Source: Ilyonectria destructans
Lineage: Eukaryota; Ascomycota; Sordariomycetes; Hypocreales; Nectriaceae
Assembly (NCBI GenBank): GCA_020740775.1
Contig: JAHEWK010000009.1
Location: 496,001-560,000, forward strand
Length of the DNA stretch: 64,000 nt
Direction of reading: 5' to 3'
The translations under genes and the position numbers were made by a program. Position 1 is the stretch's first letter; each line of letters starts with the position of its first letter. The notes beneath the pieces were generated by a model. That model had not been told where the DNA came from. It saw only the letters and a program-made list of their open reading frames with translations, and did not search any database. Below, piece after piece: positions 32,851-42,942 of this stretch.

Positions 32851-34326
32851 ACGAAGTGGACCAATGGCCAAGAGTTGAGATTGATGTTCGAACATCAACC
32901 ACTCAAAGCCTGCGACGGTCCAAAGTCGACTTCCCTCCGCAAACTCAATTTGTTCTCCATGTCTACCCCTAGCAGCCAACAGCCAAGCTACGGGATATTT
33001 CTGGCCCACAAGCTTGGTTCCGACGTAGTTTTCGATCTCGTTCTTAACCGAACAACTCAGATCTCTGGCTACTCTTCTGTGAAGCTCTTCATCCAAGCTT
33101 TGTACTTCCCCGATGTCGATCACTTTGTGGCCATCCAGAAGATAGACAAGGATGGGAGAGAAGTCAAATTCTATCAATCCACGCAGCAGTTGGACGCGGT
33201 CGCGGCTTTGGGCTGGTTGCGCGCCTCGCATCTTGAGCTTGACCTATCAGCTCAGTGTAGGGATATAAGAGGCTTGGTTGAAACGGGGCTGACTCAACGC
33301 TCTATTTGGTGCAGCTGCTGTATCATAGTAATCTTTTGCAGCCCAAGTATTTTATCTGTACATTTGAGAGAATTAGATAGATGCAAAAGTCTGTCGGGGG
33401 ATGGTATATGGCATTCTACCCCATATATGTAATTGCTCATCTTGGGCATACCAGCCCTGATCTTGGTTTGGAGGATCGGTCTGCATTAGAGATATTTCTC
33501 GATCTAGCGCCAGTCGACAAGTTTCCCTTCGACCAAGAAGGATATGGCCTTTCCGTCGGTGGCTCGTTCTTACTACAGAAGGTGTGTTTGTACTCTTGGT
33601 CTTCCTTGCATGTCTTATCCAAGACTACGATATTTATACATCCTCAGGCTGGTGTGAACTTGGCAACTGGCTACAAATACAAATATGTGAGCATTAGTAT
33701 ATGGCTTACCCTGATGTAAAAGAATGCGTCAGTTTCATCGCCTCAGCCACCTACTTTAAAGTTTTTCCCGTATCAAAGTACAATTTTGCGATATATGGCC
33801 GCATGCGTGCCCATTCGTCCTCTGCATATATATTGGGAGGCATGGTTGAATAGTTGAGTAATAATAACAGTGCAGGTTATTGGCTCACGCCTGAACTAAA
33901 TGGGGTGTTGGGTTGGTCTCAATCTGTCAATTGTGTTGCTCATCCTCAACACATAAAAATCAATTATACAGTGAAAATAGGAAAGACTAAAAGTTGTGCG
34001 CTGCTAATTGTTATCGGCAAGAAGCTGGGTTTGACAAGTCCCACTAGAGTCCTACGAATGGGTGAGTCTTTACTTTATAATTTCTAATTAAAACAACTTT
34101 GACGATCCGGCTTATCCTGTCCGGCGGTGTAGGGTAGGCCGGGGGGTGAAGGTCGATGCTCAAGTCAGTTCGGCCTAGCTTAACTTACTTCATGGCTAGA
34201 TCCCGGAACCGGCTGTTCATTATCGCGGTGTTTCCTTATGTATTGGCCCGCCCGCATGCAATGTAATTTTGAGCTGTGACCTGCAGGTATCTCTCGTATC
34301 AATTTGCGACTACTGCATTTTCTGTC
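32851..34326. other. Intergenic or decayed DNA
   Basis: Overlapping long frames at 32.7-33.4 kb on both strands have no recognisable domain, and no splice path gives a sensible protein. The right part (33.7-34.3 kb) is AT-rich. Confidence 0.35.
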
Positions 34327-35930
34327 ATGGTGAACTCGGGAAAGCCGTCGGTCGGCTGTTCTGCCTGTAAAGAAGGACGGGTGAAGGTAAGTCACTAGCT
34401 ATTGAACGGCAAGGCTTCCTGCTAAGGACGATGAATGTTGGTTCTAGTGCGATCTCCAGAAGCCATTTTGCAAAAGATGCTTGCGACTGGGCAGGCGTTG
34501 CTCAGGGTACCCAGATTCATGGCAGTTGGTACACCGCCAACAAAATACGCTCGTGGCGAATCAGGTACAGACCAGAGTCCAGAGAATGGAAAGAAAGAGG
34601 CGAGAGACCAGTGACCACCCGACTTCGAAAGTCTTGCTACTCCCCCTACAAGCAACGATTGGCAGTCATGCAGCAACTGCCAGTGTGTACAGACTGTACA
34701 GTGACTACTCGTCAAACTCGGGCATGGGCATCTTTGAAGCCCTTCCAGCTCTAGCTTCGAAAAATCACGCTGCTTGCTTTTCTCATGCGCTCAATGCGGC
34801 GGCCTTGGCTAGCTCATCAGGGCAGCTGCATCAGCCAGGGTTTCTGGTTCTAGCACGAGAAGCTCAGGGGAGGGCTATCTCGACTTTACAGCAGTCAATG
34901 CGAAAGTCGTCACCACTTGCTGACGACTCCATTCTCGCCTCTATCTTCGTTCTCGGTTTGTTTGAGGTTTGTAATCATCTCTTGCCTTGATGAGACCCGT
35001 GGTAGTTGTATATAGGTCCGAGCTAATGCCTTGATTAGATCGTGGTTGAGCAAATACCGCAAGCGAAATCAGAAAGCGCAGACACCAAATGCCATCCTCA
35101 CGCCCAGGGAGCTCTCGCACTGGTTCAGTTCAGGGCAAGACAGGGACTCGATACGCAATTAGATCAAAGTCTTTTCGTATTCTGCCGCCATATAGGGGTA
35201 TGTCGTTAACACTTGGAATGTAATGATTGTGGGTTTCTGACATACATGGATCCTAGCTCATGGATATCTTCTTGAACCAGTCGGGCACCGCTTCGTTTGC
35301 GGTCCAATTTGAACACCCATGGACTGGCTGGGGGAGGTTTTATCCCTTGGATTCAGTTGTTCAATCTTCAATTGATCTATTGGCAGAGCTATCGGAACCC
35401 GCTGGCTTTCACCACTTTACAGCGAATATTCTCGAATTGGCCGGACGTATTCAAGCTATCGTAAGAGAGCTCGATTCCGTCGTTTCCCAAATCTCAACCG
35501 ACCCGGAATCGCATTCTTCGTGCGTGAGCTTCTTCAATGGGCTTCTGCGAAATCAATCTAGCACATCTGGCGCTATCTTGAAAAGCCTCTACCTCACCAT
35601 TCGTTTGCACCTTCATGAGACTCTGTCGCGCCATTTAGACGCCCATAACTCTCAGGCTCTGGGTGACGAGACAACGCCATTTATTTCACTCCAGTGGCTA
35701 GTGATGGAGCAGGAAGCAAGCATAAAAAACTCTGGCAGCAGGTCACCATTGCACTTGGGATGATGAGTGTCTCGTCGGCCGAGAAAAATGGAAACGAGCC
35801 AGGAAATGCGTTCCGCATGTTCAGCCTGTCCTGGCCTTTGAGGTCCATCTTGCAATCCACCGTCGCGAGTACACACTTAAAATCACACGTTTGGGAACTT
35901 AGTGGCGGCCGAGGTCATCCAGGGGGCTAG
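34327..35930 (+). CDS. Zn2Cys6 transcription factor (first paralogue), about 453 residues
   Basis: Proposed exons: 34327..34386, 34448..34966, 35039..35197, 35257..35662 and 35713..35930. The first junction splits the zinc cluster after GCSACKEGRVK and continues CDLQKPFCKRCLRLGRRCSG, giving six Cys. The rest is the helical C-terminal domain common in these regulators. The last intron (35663..35712, GTGACG donor) is inferred: without it the frame stops at 35763, while with it the frame reaches an EPGNAFRMFSLSWPL block matching the second paralogue. If that intron is wrong, the gene is frameshifted. Exons 1 and 3 have exactly the same length as in the paralogue at 37.05 kb. Likely role: DNA-binding regulator of nearby metabolic genes. 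Confidence 0.75.
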
Positions 35931-36052
35931 CCTGTGAGCAAGACGGACAGGTTGCAAGGAAACAGCACTCAAACCACGTTACAAATGCACAGGATTCATT
36001 TTCTTCATTCGCGCCACCTTGAAATACTACGTCTCGCGGAGAGATCGAATAG

Positions 36053-36520
36053 CTACACTAAGGCGAGTTTTTGCACAGCCCCAGACAAGGGTTGCACCCA
36101 TTCGATCCTCCCCCTGGTAAAAATTTCGGCAACAGGGGGCCTGGCGTTGACACTGGCGACATCGTCGAGAGTACCAGCTTTGAGATAGACAAGGCCTTGC
36201 GACTCTGGACCATCACGCCAGAGGGTGGTGCCACAGGTGCCGCAGAAGTGACTAGTAACAGCGTTACCGGAATTGGCGGTGTTGGTGTATTCTTTGGGGT
36301 TTCCCACCACCTTGAGCTGCTGCGCAGGAACCACCCAGTTGAAGCTGCAGATGGACCCCGAGATGCGGCGGCAGTCCAGACAATGGCAGAGAGCCTGAGG
36401 GATGTCAGCATGTATGACGGCGGTTTGCTGGGAAGCCGAGTAGAAACGCACTTGAGCCACAGGGTCACCTGAAATGGTGAAAGTGATGTCTCCGCAAAGG
36501 CAACGACCACTCATTTTCAC
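36053..36520 (-). CDS. GFA-family zinc protein (glutathione-dependent formaldehyde-activating type), 136 residues after splicing
   Basis: Two exons proposed: 36520..36452 and 36394..36053. The frame is also open across the 57-nt intron, so an unspliced 155-residue reading exists, but GTGCGT, a GCTGAC branch and CCTCAG are all present, and removing the intron brings VAQ directly to ALCHCLDCRRISG as in the family. Zinc-binding Cys occur in GRCLCGD, CHCLDC and FCGTCGTTLW. Biochemical role of family members is mostly unknown; a few bind glutathione adducts. It lies between the two paralogous regulators, with repeated motifs in its upstream region. Confidence 0.85.
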   Translation of the reverse strand: MKMSGRCLCGDITFTISGDPVAQVRFYSASQQTAVIHADIPQALCHCLDCRRISGSICSFNWVVPAQQLKVVGNPKEYTNTANSGNAVTSHFCGTCGTTLWRDGPESQGLVYLKAGTLDDVASVNARPPVAEIFTRGRIEWVQPLSGAVQKLALV

Positions 36521-36716
36521 GGATAGGAGGTAGGGGGGCGAGGTGCCTCTTAAAAAACCAAAGAGAAAGATAAATACTAGAAGATGGCCGTCAAGAGCGA
36601 GATCTATTGATGAGATGAATGAAGTTGAATGCTCCAGAGCATAAAGGGTCGGGTTTTATACGGTTGGCGTCAAGTAGCACGGACTGCTACAAGCACTGGA
36701 TCTGCGCAAGATATGA

Positions 36717-36852
36717 TCCAAACCATTTCTGGACGACCATGCGATGTGGCTGGGAGAAGACCTCTAACCCATTTCACAATAGCCACGCGGTGCTAACTTA
36801 GCTTGGGGGAAGAAGGCGGCTAAACCATTTACGGGTAGCCATGCGATGCTGG
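36717..36852 (+). promoter_or_regulatory. Three copies of a two-part motif upstream of the GFA gene and the second regulator
   Basis: Copies at 36717-36750, 36762-36797 and 36818-36852 share (CT)AAACCATTT followed after a short gap by GCCATGCGATG or a close variant. Further copies lie at 41590-41623, 47633-47670 and 47695-47730. The region lies between the divergent GFA gene (start 36520) and regulator (start 37054). It could be a regulator binding site or part of a small dispersed repeat. Confidence 0.6.
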
Positions 36853-37053
36853 AAGTTGATTGGCCAAATGGCATAGTAATAGTAACTGGGTCAAGGCCAT
36901 CAGATGAGTCTAATTTGGCTCCGGAAGAGTGGGAAAGCTTGAATTTACATGGGCTAGTTCACGTAAGATGCCTTTCTTCGACTCGAGAGCCCCGCTGGTG
37001 ATGAGGCACACGTTTCGGGCGGCGCACTCTTGCAAACACATGTGTTCATAGCC

Positions 37054-38648
37054 ATGGTAAATACGGGAAGGCCCTCTACAGCATGTTTTACCTGCAAAGA
37101 ACGGAAAATAAAGGTACGCACCCGTCTCTGACCTTGACCCGGACCGTTCGCCCACCCGTGGCTCACACAGCCTCACCTCGATGCAGTGCGATCAGCAGAT
37201 GCCATCCTGCAGGCGTTGCATGCGTCTCCTCGGCCACTGTCCTGGCTACCCTGACCCGTGGCTCCTCTCTCTCCGTCGCCAGGATACCCGCGCGGCCAAG
37301 CTCGTCAACACTAGGGTCGAAAAGAGCCTGAGCCGGAGAGCTGAGCTGGGGCGTGTCATGGACATCCCCATCGTCCGGACGTTGGATTTCAGCGCGGGGA
37401 CTTTGAGCGTCCACAAGTTCTTTGCCGACTATACCACTCAATCGGGCATCGCGTTCCTGGAGCTCTTGGCAGACGCGTACGCCTCGGCCTCGCCGTCCAT
37501 GCCGTGCTTCTCTGCTGCCTTAGAGGCTACTGCCATGGCGAGCTCGTCGCGTCAGCTACGTCAGTCGGGTCTTATGGCCCGCGCGAGGCAGGCGTATGGC
37601 AAAGCCATAAGCGGGATACGGCGTGCCATGCAGGATGAGTCCTTGATCAAGCAAGACTCCGTACTCATATCGCTGTTTGTACTTGGTCTTTTTCAGGTAC
37701 AGGCTGTTCACTCATGTCTGTATCTTTGCATCATGCTCACTTGTGGCAGACCGTTGCGGCAGAGTTCGCACCTCAACAGAATCAAACAACCGAGCCAGGA
37801 TGTCATCCCCATGCTCGCGGTGCTCTAGCACTGTTCCGATATCGAGCAGAGCATCAGTTGACAAATTCCCTGGATCGAGGATTGTTGGCGTTATTTCGGG
37901 AAATTAGAGTATCATGACCCCAAAAACCCGCCATCCCGTGCATTGCTGACACCTGCAGCTGATGGATTTCTTCACGACACCTGGCGAGATCCCGCCCCTG
38001 TGGTTCGAGCTTAATGTTTTTGTCGATTCCGTTGATGAAGTCCCTGATTTGGAGCCTCTAATTCAGCGAGCGGTAGATTTTAAAGTCCTAATCTTGTCCC
38101 TTGATCTGGGACTGTCGGTACTCGAGATTGGAAGAATCCATGGGATACGAGTCTCCGAACTAATTTGGTCCGGTCTGTCAGTGGCTCAAGGCCTGGATGA
38201 AGCGGCTAGAAGGATTGTCTACGTCAACGGAGTTGGCACACCATCTGTCGCTTTCAACGGGTTCATCGCCATATCGAGCGCGACCAACGCCGCCATCGCG
38301 AGGTGCCTCTACTTGACCGTGCGACTCCATGTCCTGGAGATGCTTTCTGAAGTGGCCGATGTGTTTCATTTCCACTCAAGTCTCAAGAAACCACATGCTA
38401 CCGTTTGCACAGAGCCGTTGCTGAGAGAGATAACATCGACACTCAATGCAGCATCGTCTCGCACCGAGGTACAGGTCGGTGAAGAGCCGGGAATGGGATT
38501 TCGAGCATATTCCCTCTTCTGGCCGATGACGGCTGTGCTTGGATCGAAGTTGGCCAACCAAGCCAGCAGGGAGTGGGTACGTGAGAAGCTCCTAGAGTTC
38601 GGCACCGCCGGCGGATTCGGCCTCGCCCTCACGGCGGGAAAAGGATGA
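37054..38648 (+). CDS. Zn2Cys6 transcription factor (second paralogue), 472 residues
   Basis: Four exons: 37054..37113, 37187..37696, 37750..37908 and 37959..38648; all junctions keep frame. The zinc cluster is split after ACFTCKERKIK and continues CDQQMPSCRRCMRLLGHCPG. The middle and C-terminal domains are helical, ending GMGFRAYSLFWPM...EWVREKLLEFGTAGG, a typical fungal regulator tail. It shares exon sizes (60, about 510, 159) and local sequence (SSRQLRQSGLMARARQAYGK against SSGQLHQPGFLVLAREAQGR) with the paralogue 2.7 kb upstream in the same direction, so the pair arose by duplication. The zinc cluster and the tail are intact; this copy is probably functional. Confidence 0.9.
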
Positions 38649-39340
38649 TGGATGGGTTGGGAATGGGTCACGAATCGATAACGGGGGAAGAGACAAAATA
38701 TCCGAGATCTAGTGGGCGTGGAGTCCCTCATCGATAAGACCTTCAAGGAGTCGGGCCGAGAACGATGAATAAGGAAGCGGGGGGTCTCGGAGAGCTTAGA
38801 TGATGGAAGTCCGTTGATGGTCAAGATCATCAACGACACGGCGGTCATACCGATGTTATTAAGGCTGTATCTATCATAATTCCAATAGACTATTTGGCTG
38901 GCTCCAATTTTGTCGTATATTTCCCTGTGCTATAATGCACAGTTCAAAGCATAAATAGATGTCGTCCCACAAATTCATCTGCAGCCCTACCTCAGCTAGC
39001 TGTGTATCGCGCCCATGAAGGAAAAGATTAGACAGCCGGCCTCTCACTACCCCACAATCCTTCAGGCAACTGCGCTACCGGTACGCGATGCCTTCCCACG
39101 GCTCCAATGCCTTGTCTATTGGATCTTGTCCCAAAGCCCATCTGCGGCCCTGACTCAGCTGTGCATATCGAGCCTAACAAGGCAAGCATTAGATAGGCGG
39201 CCTCTCACTACCCTACAATTCTCTAGACAGCATAGGCAACAACAGCTCCTGCTACCAATACCTGATGCTATTTAAGTCTGCACCACTCCTAGTAAAGAAC
39301 GACGCTGCGCATAATAGCTTTTCAAATATACTCACTCATA
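38649..39340. other. Intergenic with a diverged direct repeat
   Basis: No gene. About 100-bp imperfect copies lie at 38971-39067 and 39128-39230; both contain GGCCTCTCACTACCC or its variant, and CATCTGC(A/G)GCCCT. Confidence 0.5.
38971..39230. repeat. Diverged direct repeat, two copies of about 100 bp, period about 157 bp
   Basis: Copies 38971-39067 and 39128-39230 begin with GTCCCA, share GCCCT..CTCAGCT in the middle and GGCCTCTCACTACC near the end. Differences include C/T transitions. Nature unknown. Confidence 0.55.
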
Positions 39341-39650
39341 ATGACTACCGATCCCACCACCCCTTAAAAGGAGTTCGTCCGAAACTTCCTTCGTCACTAG
39401 AACGCTAGGGATATGGACGTCGGCGACGGCAATCATATTGTCACGCGACTCCCAGAAACGCCCGGCATTAATATGCTCCTCGACTGCAAGAATAGCGAGG
39501 ATAAGCAAATGCTGCTGTTGTATGCTCCTAAAAGTAGATACTATAAGGTTATAAAGCTACTCCTTAGAACTGAAAATATTAATATTAATCCGAGAGATAA
39601 AAGAAGGTTAAATTCTACTGTACTGAGCAGCTAAGAGCAGTTATTAAAAG
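39341..39650 (+). pseudogene. Ankyrin-repeat gene remnant with RIP-like stops
   Basis: From an ATG at 39341 one frame reads MTTDPTTP, stop, KEFVRNFLRH, stop, NARDMDVGDGNHIVTRLPET and on to SRYYKVIKLLLRTENININP, an ankyrin-like helix pair, then stops. The two early stops (TAA, TAG) sit where CAA and CAG would be natural, which is what C-to-T change at CpA produces. Fungal ankyrin genes of this kind are often multi-copy, hence RIP targets. Confidence 0.5.
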
Positions 39651-39736
39651 GTTAGAGTGCTCTAGTATATATATATCCAGAGGGGGGACTAGAAGCTTAA
39701 TAGTAAAAAAGAAATACTAATAATAGGATTAATAAT
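39649..39736 (+). repeat. Repeat copy 1, strongly C-to-T changed
   Basis: About 88 bp matching 39970-40056. Where the other copy has ACACACATAC this one has ATATATATAT; where the other has CTCAACAG it has CTTAATAG. Nearly all changes are C to T at CpA, with one G to A. Confidence 0.8.
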
Positions 39737-40520
39737 ACAGACTATATACTCAGTCTATTTAAAGATTAACAGTTTACTTAGATAGATTAAGGTTTTTAGT
39801 CTAACTGGTTACCTTTTATAATATCTTAATAAGCTTCAGTAATAGCTATATCTTAAAAAAGCTAGATTTACTGGAAAAGCTAGATTTACTAAAATAGCAA
39901 GATCTGCTGGAAAAGCTAGATTTTGAAAAAAGGCAAAATTATAATAGATATAAAAGCTCTCTTATCAAGAGGTCAGGGTGCCCTAGTACACACATACCCA
40001 GAGGGGGGACTAGAAGCTCAACAGTAAAAAAAAACACCAACAATAGTATCAACAATAAAAAGCTCTCTTATATTTTAGCTATTCTTCTATTTGTATAAAC
40101 ACTTTAACTATAACACTAAAAGAGTAATTATAATAAGTTAGTTTAGTTATTTCCAGAGATATAGTTAAGATCTTACTGAAGGTTAGTAATATAGATATCC
40201 ACTTAAAAGATAATATATATAACTGAATACACTTTTTATATACTACTAGAAATATTAGTATATCAATTATTAAATTATTCCTAAATATAAATTGGATAGA
40301 TATAAATATAACGAATAGCAAGAGTTATCTAGCTTTATATTTTACTATAAGAGATAGTAATAACAGTAGTATCAACCTATTGTACTATTACTCTAATTGA
40401 GATTCTAATAGCTCCAGTATATATAATTAAATATAACTTTAATATGCTGTCTGCTAGATATTAAAATAATATATTTACATTTTGAAAATACTCTTAGTTA
40501 AGTTCAGGTAGTTATTAATT
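39650..40520. other. AT-rich island, RIP-degraded
   Basis: Very AT-rich DNA with many TA steps and no coding frames longer than about 80 codons. With the paired repeat copies inside it, it looks like a decayed repeat or transposon insertion. Confidence 0.65.
39970..40056 (+). repeat. Repeat copy 2, less changed
   Basis: Partner of 39649-39736, in direct orientation about 320 bp away. The shared core CCAGAGGGGGGACTAGAAGC is identical in both. Confidence 0.8.
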
Positions 40521-41868
40521 TCTTTCCTGTGTAACCCCTTCGGCGATTGCACTATAAATAATCTTTATTCACTTATGATGAGAGAACCAAAGATGCAAAG
40601 ACTACACTATTTTTTACATGACTAGGCCCGCCGATTTAGTCGCCGTAGAATGTGTTTAACTTTGAGAGTCAGGTCTACGTGAAAAGGTTTGAGCTATGAA
40701 GTTATTCCTATGCTGCTGGAAGAGGCTTTCACAAATTCAATGGAGTTCTCTCCATCAAAAGGCTACTAAGGCAGATTTGAGAGCAATATCTCCGAAGATG
40801 TTGATGCCCGCACTACCACTCGACTCCATACTACCGAAGCACATCGTCGGAGATTGAGCCGCCGCCGAGACGCTGATAGTTAGTACTATTAAAGAAGGTT
40901 AGTTTACGATTAGGGCTGAACGGTATTAGTAGAACTGCACTCTAGCCCAGCTGGGCCGTCGCGATTTTACTGCTCGAGGCGAGTGATATAATGTCTCTCA
41001 TTTCATTGTTCTTTGACGGCCGATATAGCCAGTCAACCGTGGCAGAGACACAAAGATATGGAAACATCAAGCTCTTCTCGGCGTGACTCACTGTGCTTTG
41101 GACATTAGTGCCAAACTCAACCACAGGACCAGCTCGGTCACTCGGTGCATTGTACGTGCCGAGTTCCTGGCCCCCTACCAAGTTTGTAGAAGAGCCGGCC
41201 GAGACTGGCCGTAACCCTGTAGTCTCATTACCGAGTGTGGGTTTGGGTAGCCCTTATGGGGTGGCCCGGTGGATGACTTGTATAAGATCGGTGGTTCAAC
41301 CTTGTTGGAGCATGGTGTATGCGGGCATGGGCCATGGGCGATGACGTTACGATGAGGCTCGCGTCCGAAAGACACCAATGATGAGACAGTGTCTCATAAG
41401 TCCCAACCGTGTCTCAGCGCGATACGTGACGGAACCGGCGGAAGGAAACGCGTGGCTTTTCCTACATACTACTATAGAGACAAGCCGAGATTTGGTGCTC
41501 GAATACGAAGTAATATTCGCTGACAATTGCTTGGTCTGGGCCAACGCTAGACTTATTGATTTGCGAAATGCAGATTTGCGGCATGGCCGGCGCTAAACCA
41601 TTTCCAGCCCATTTCGCGATGGCATATCGGCATTGGCTTAGGCTCTGCATCATCGACTTGGATTAGTCAAGGCAAGTGTCAGTATGCTTCAATCTAATAC
41701 TACAGTCCCACTCATTTAAAATGCCTGGATTGAGTGCAGAAAAAGTCTTGGTGACTCATGACAACCCGTCTCTTCTTCCGCTTGGCATCTTCCCTGTCCC
41801 CTTAAGATCTCATTCTTCGAGACTCCTGCTTGTCACATACCGTCATCAATACCCTTTCTGAGCCCACC
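40521..41868. other. Intergenic; one copy of the two-part motif
   Basis: No gene recognised. The motif copy at 41590-41623 reads GCTAAACCATTTCCAGCCC and then ATTTCGCGATGGC. It lies about 250 nt upstream of the SDR start, in a place suited to a promoter element. Confidence 0.45.
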
Positions 41869-42942
41869 ATGCCTCCCCTGGCTCAAGTTCGACAGTCAAA
41901 CTCCCTTCTCAAGAACGCCAAACCTGGCCTGGTGGCAGTATTCGGTATGTTCTCCCTGGCAACACACATACTCCATTTCAGGGGCAGCTCCTGATACCGA
42001 TCAGCTGGTGCGACAAATGGCATTGGTGAACAAACCTGCAAGGAGTTCGTGTTGAGTGTCCCAAGTCCTACGGTCTACCTGGTTGGCCGCAATAAGTCTA
42101 AGTCGTTGGCTATCGTGGAACAACTGCAGGCACTCAACTCATCGGCAACCCTCACCTTCATCGAGGCCGACTTGACCCTGCTTAGCAATGTGGAGCGCGT
42201 GCACCAACTTGTCAGTGAGAAGGAGAAAAAGGTTAATTTGCTCTTCATGTCCCAAGGCTTTCTTAGTCTTCAAGGACGCCAAGGTTCGCAAGTTGATCTG
42301 AAATTAGAGGGCTGTACCGCTGACTTAGCAGCAGAAACCACAGAGGGTCTGGACAAGCTGATCACGCTGCAGTACTATTCGAGACTGAGGCTGATCGTCA
42401 ATTTCACGCCTCTCTTGCAAAAGGCTACGGAGAGTGCGGATCTGGCTCGTATCGTCAACGTCTTGGGCGCCGGAAATGAAGGCAAAATCTCCCTAACCGA
42501 CATGGAGGTCAAGAGTAACTACACTTTGAACAACGCAACTCGCCAAGCCATGACTATGACCTCCCTCGCTATGGGCCACCTTTCCTACTTGAATCCCGAG
42601 ATTTCCTTCCTTCATGTGTATCCTGGGCCAGTCCGTGGTACAGGTATCACCCGAGGCATGGGCCCCTGGATTCATCGAATTGGTCATATCGCCATGTCCA
42701 CTGTGGGAAGGCCCTGGAGTGTGGGTTTGAGCGAGTCTGGCAAGCGACATTTGTATGCCGCCACCTCTGAGGTGTATGCACCTAGCCATGCCTCTATCAG
42801 TGACAGCGGTTCGTTTTTCAGACTGACGCCGGATGGCGAATTGTGTGCTCCTAATGATGCTCTCCTTGAGTATGAACAGGATGGCATACAGAGACATGTC
42901 TGGGAAGCGACGCAGGCAGTTTTCAAGCGCGTTTTGGGCTAA
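41869..42942 (+). CDS. Atypical short-chain dehydrogenase/reductase, 337 residues
   Basis: Two exons: 41869..41944 and 42005..42942. The junction creates the NAD(P)-binding motif GATNGIG at residues 27-33, which confirms the splice. A Rossmann fold follows (VYLVGRNKSK, LTFIEADLTLL). The usual catalytic Y-x3-K is not present: the matching place reads NYTLNNATRQAM, with no Lys, and the usual N-A-G is replaced by MSQG. Such SDR relatives occur in fungal polyketide or meroterpenoid clusters, often with unclear activity. A copy of the two-part motif lies upstream. Function: oxidoreductase-like, perhaps non-redox. Confidence 0.85.

Noticed and set aside
32734..33432. 232-codon plus frame as a gene
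   Set aside because: Sequence has no domain, no upstream promoter features, and overlaps minus-strand coding-like text of the transporter fragment.
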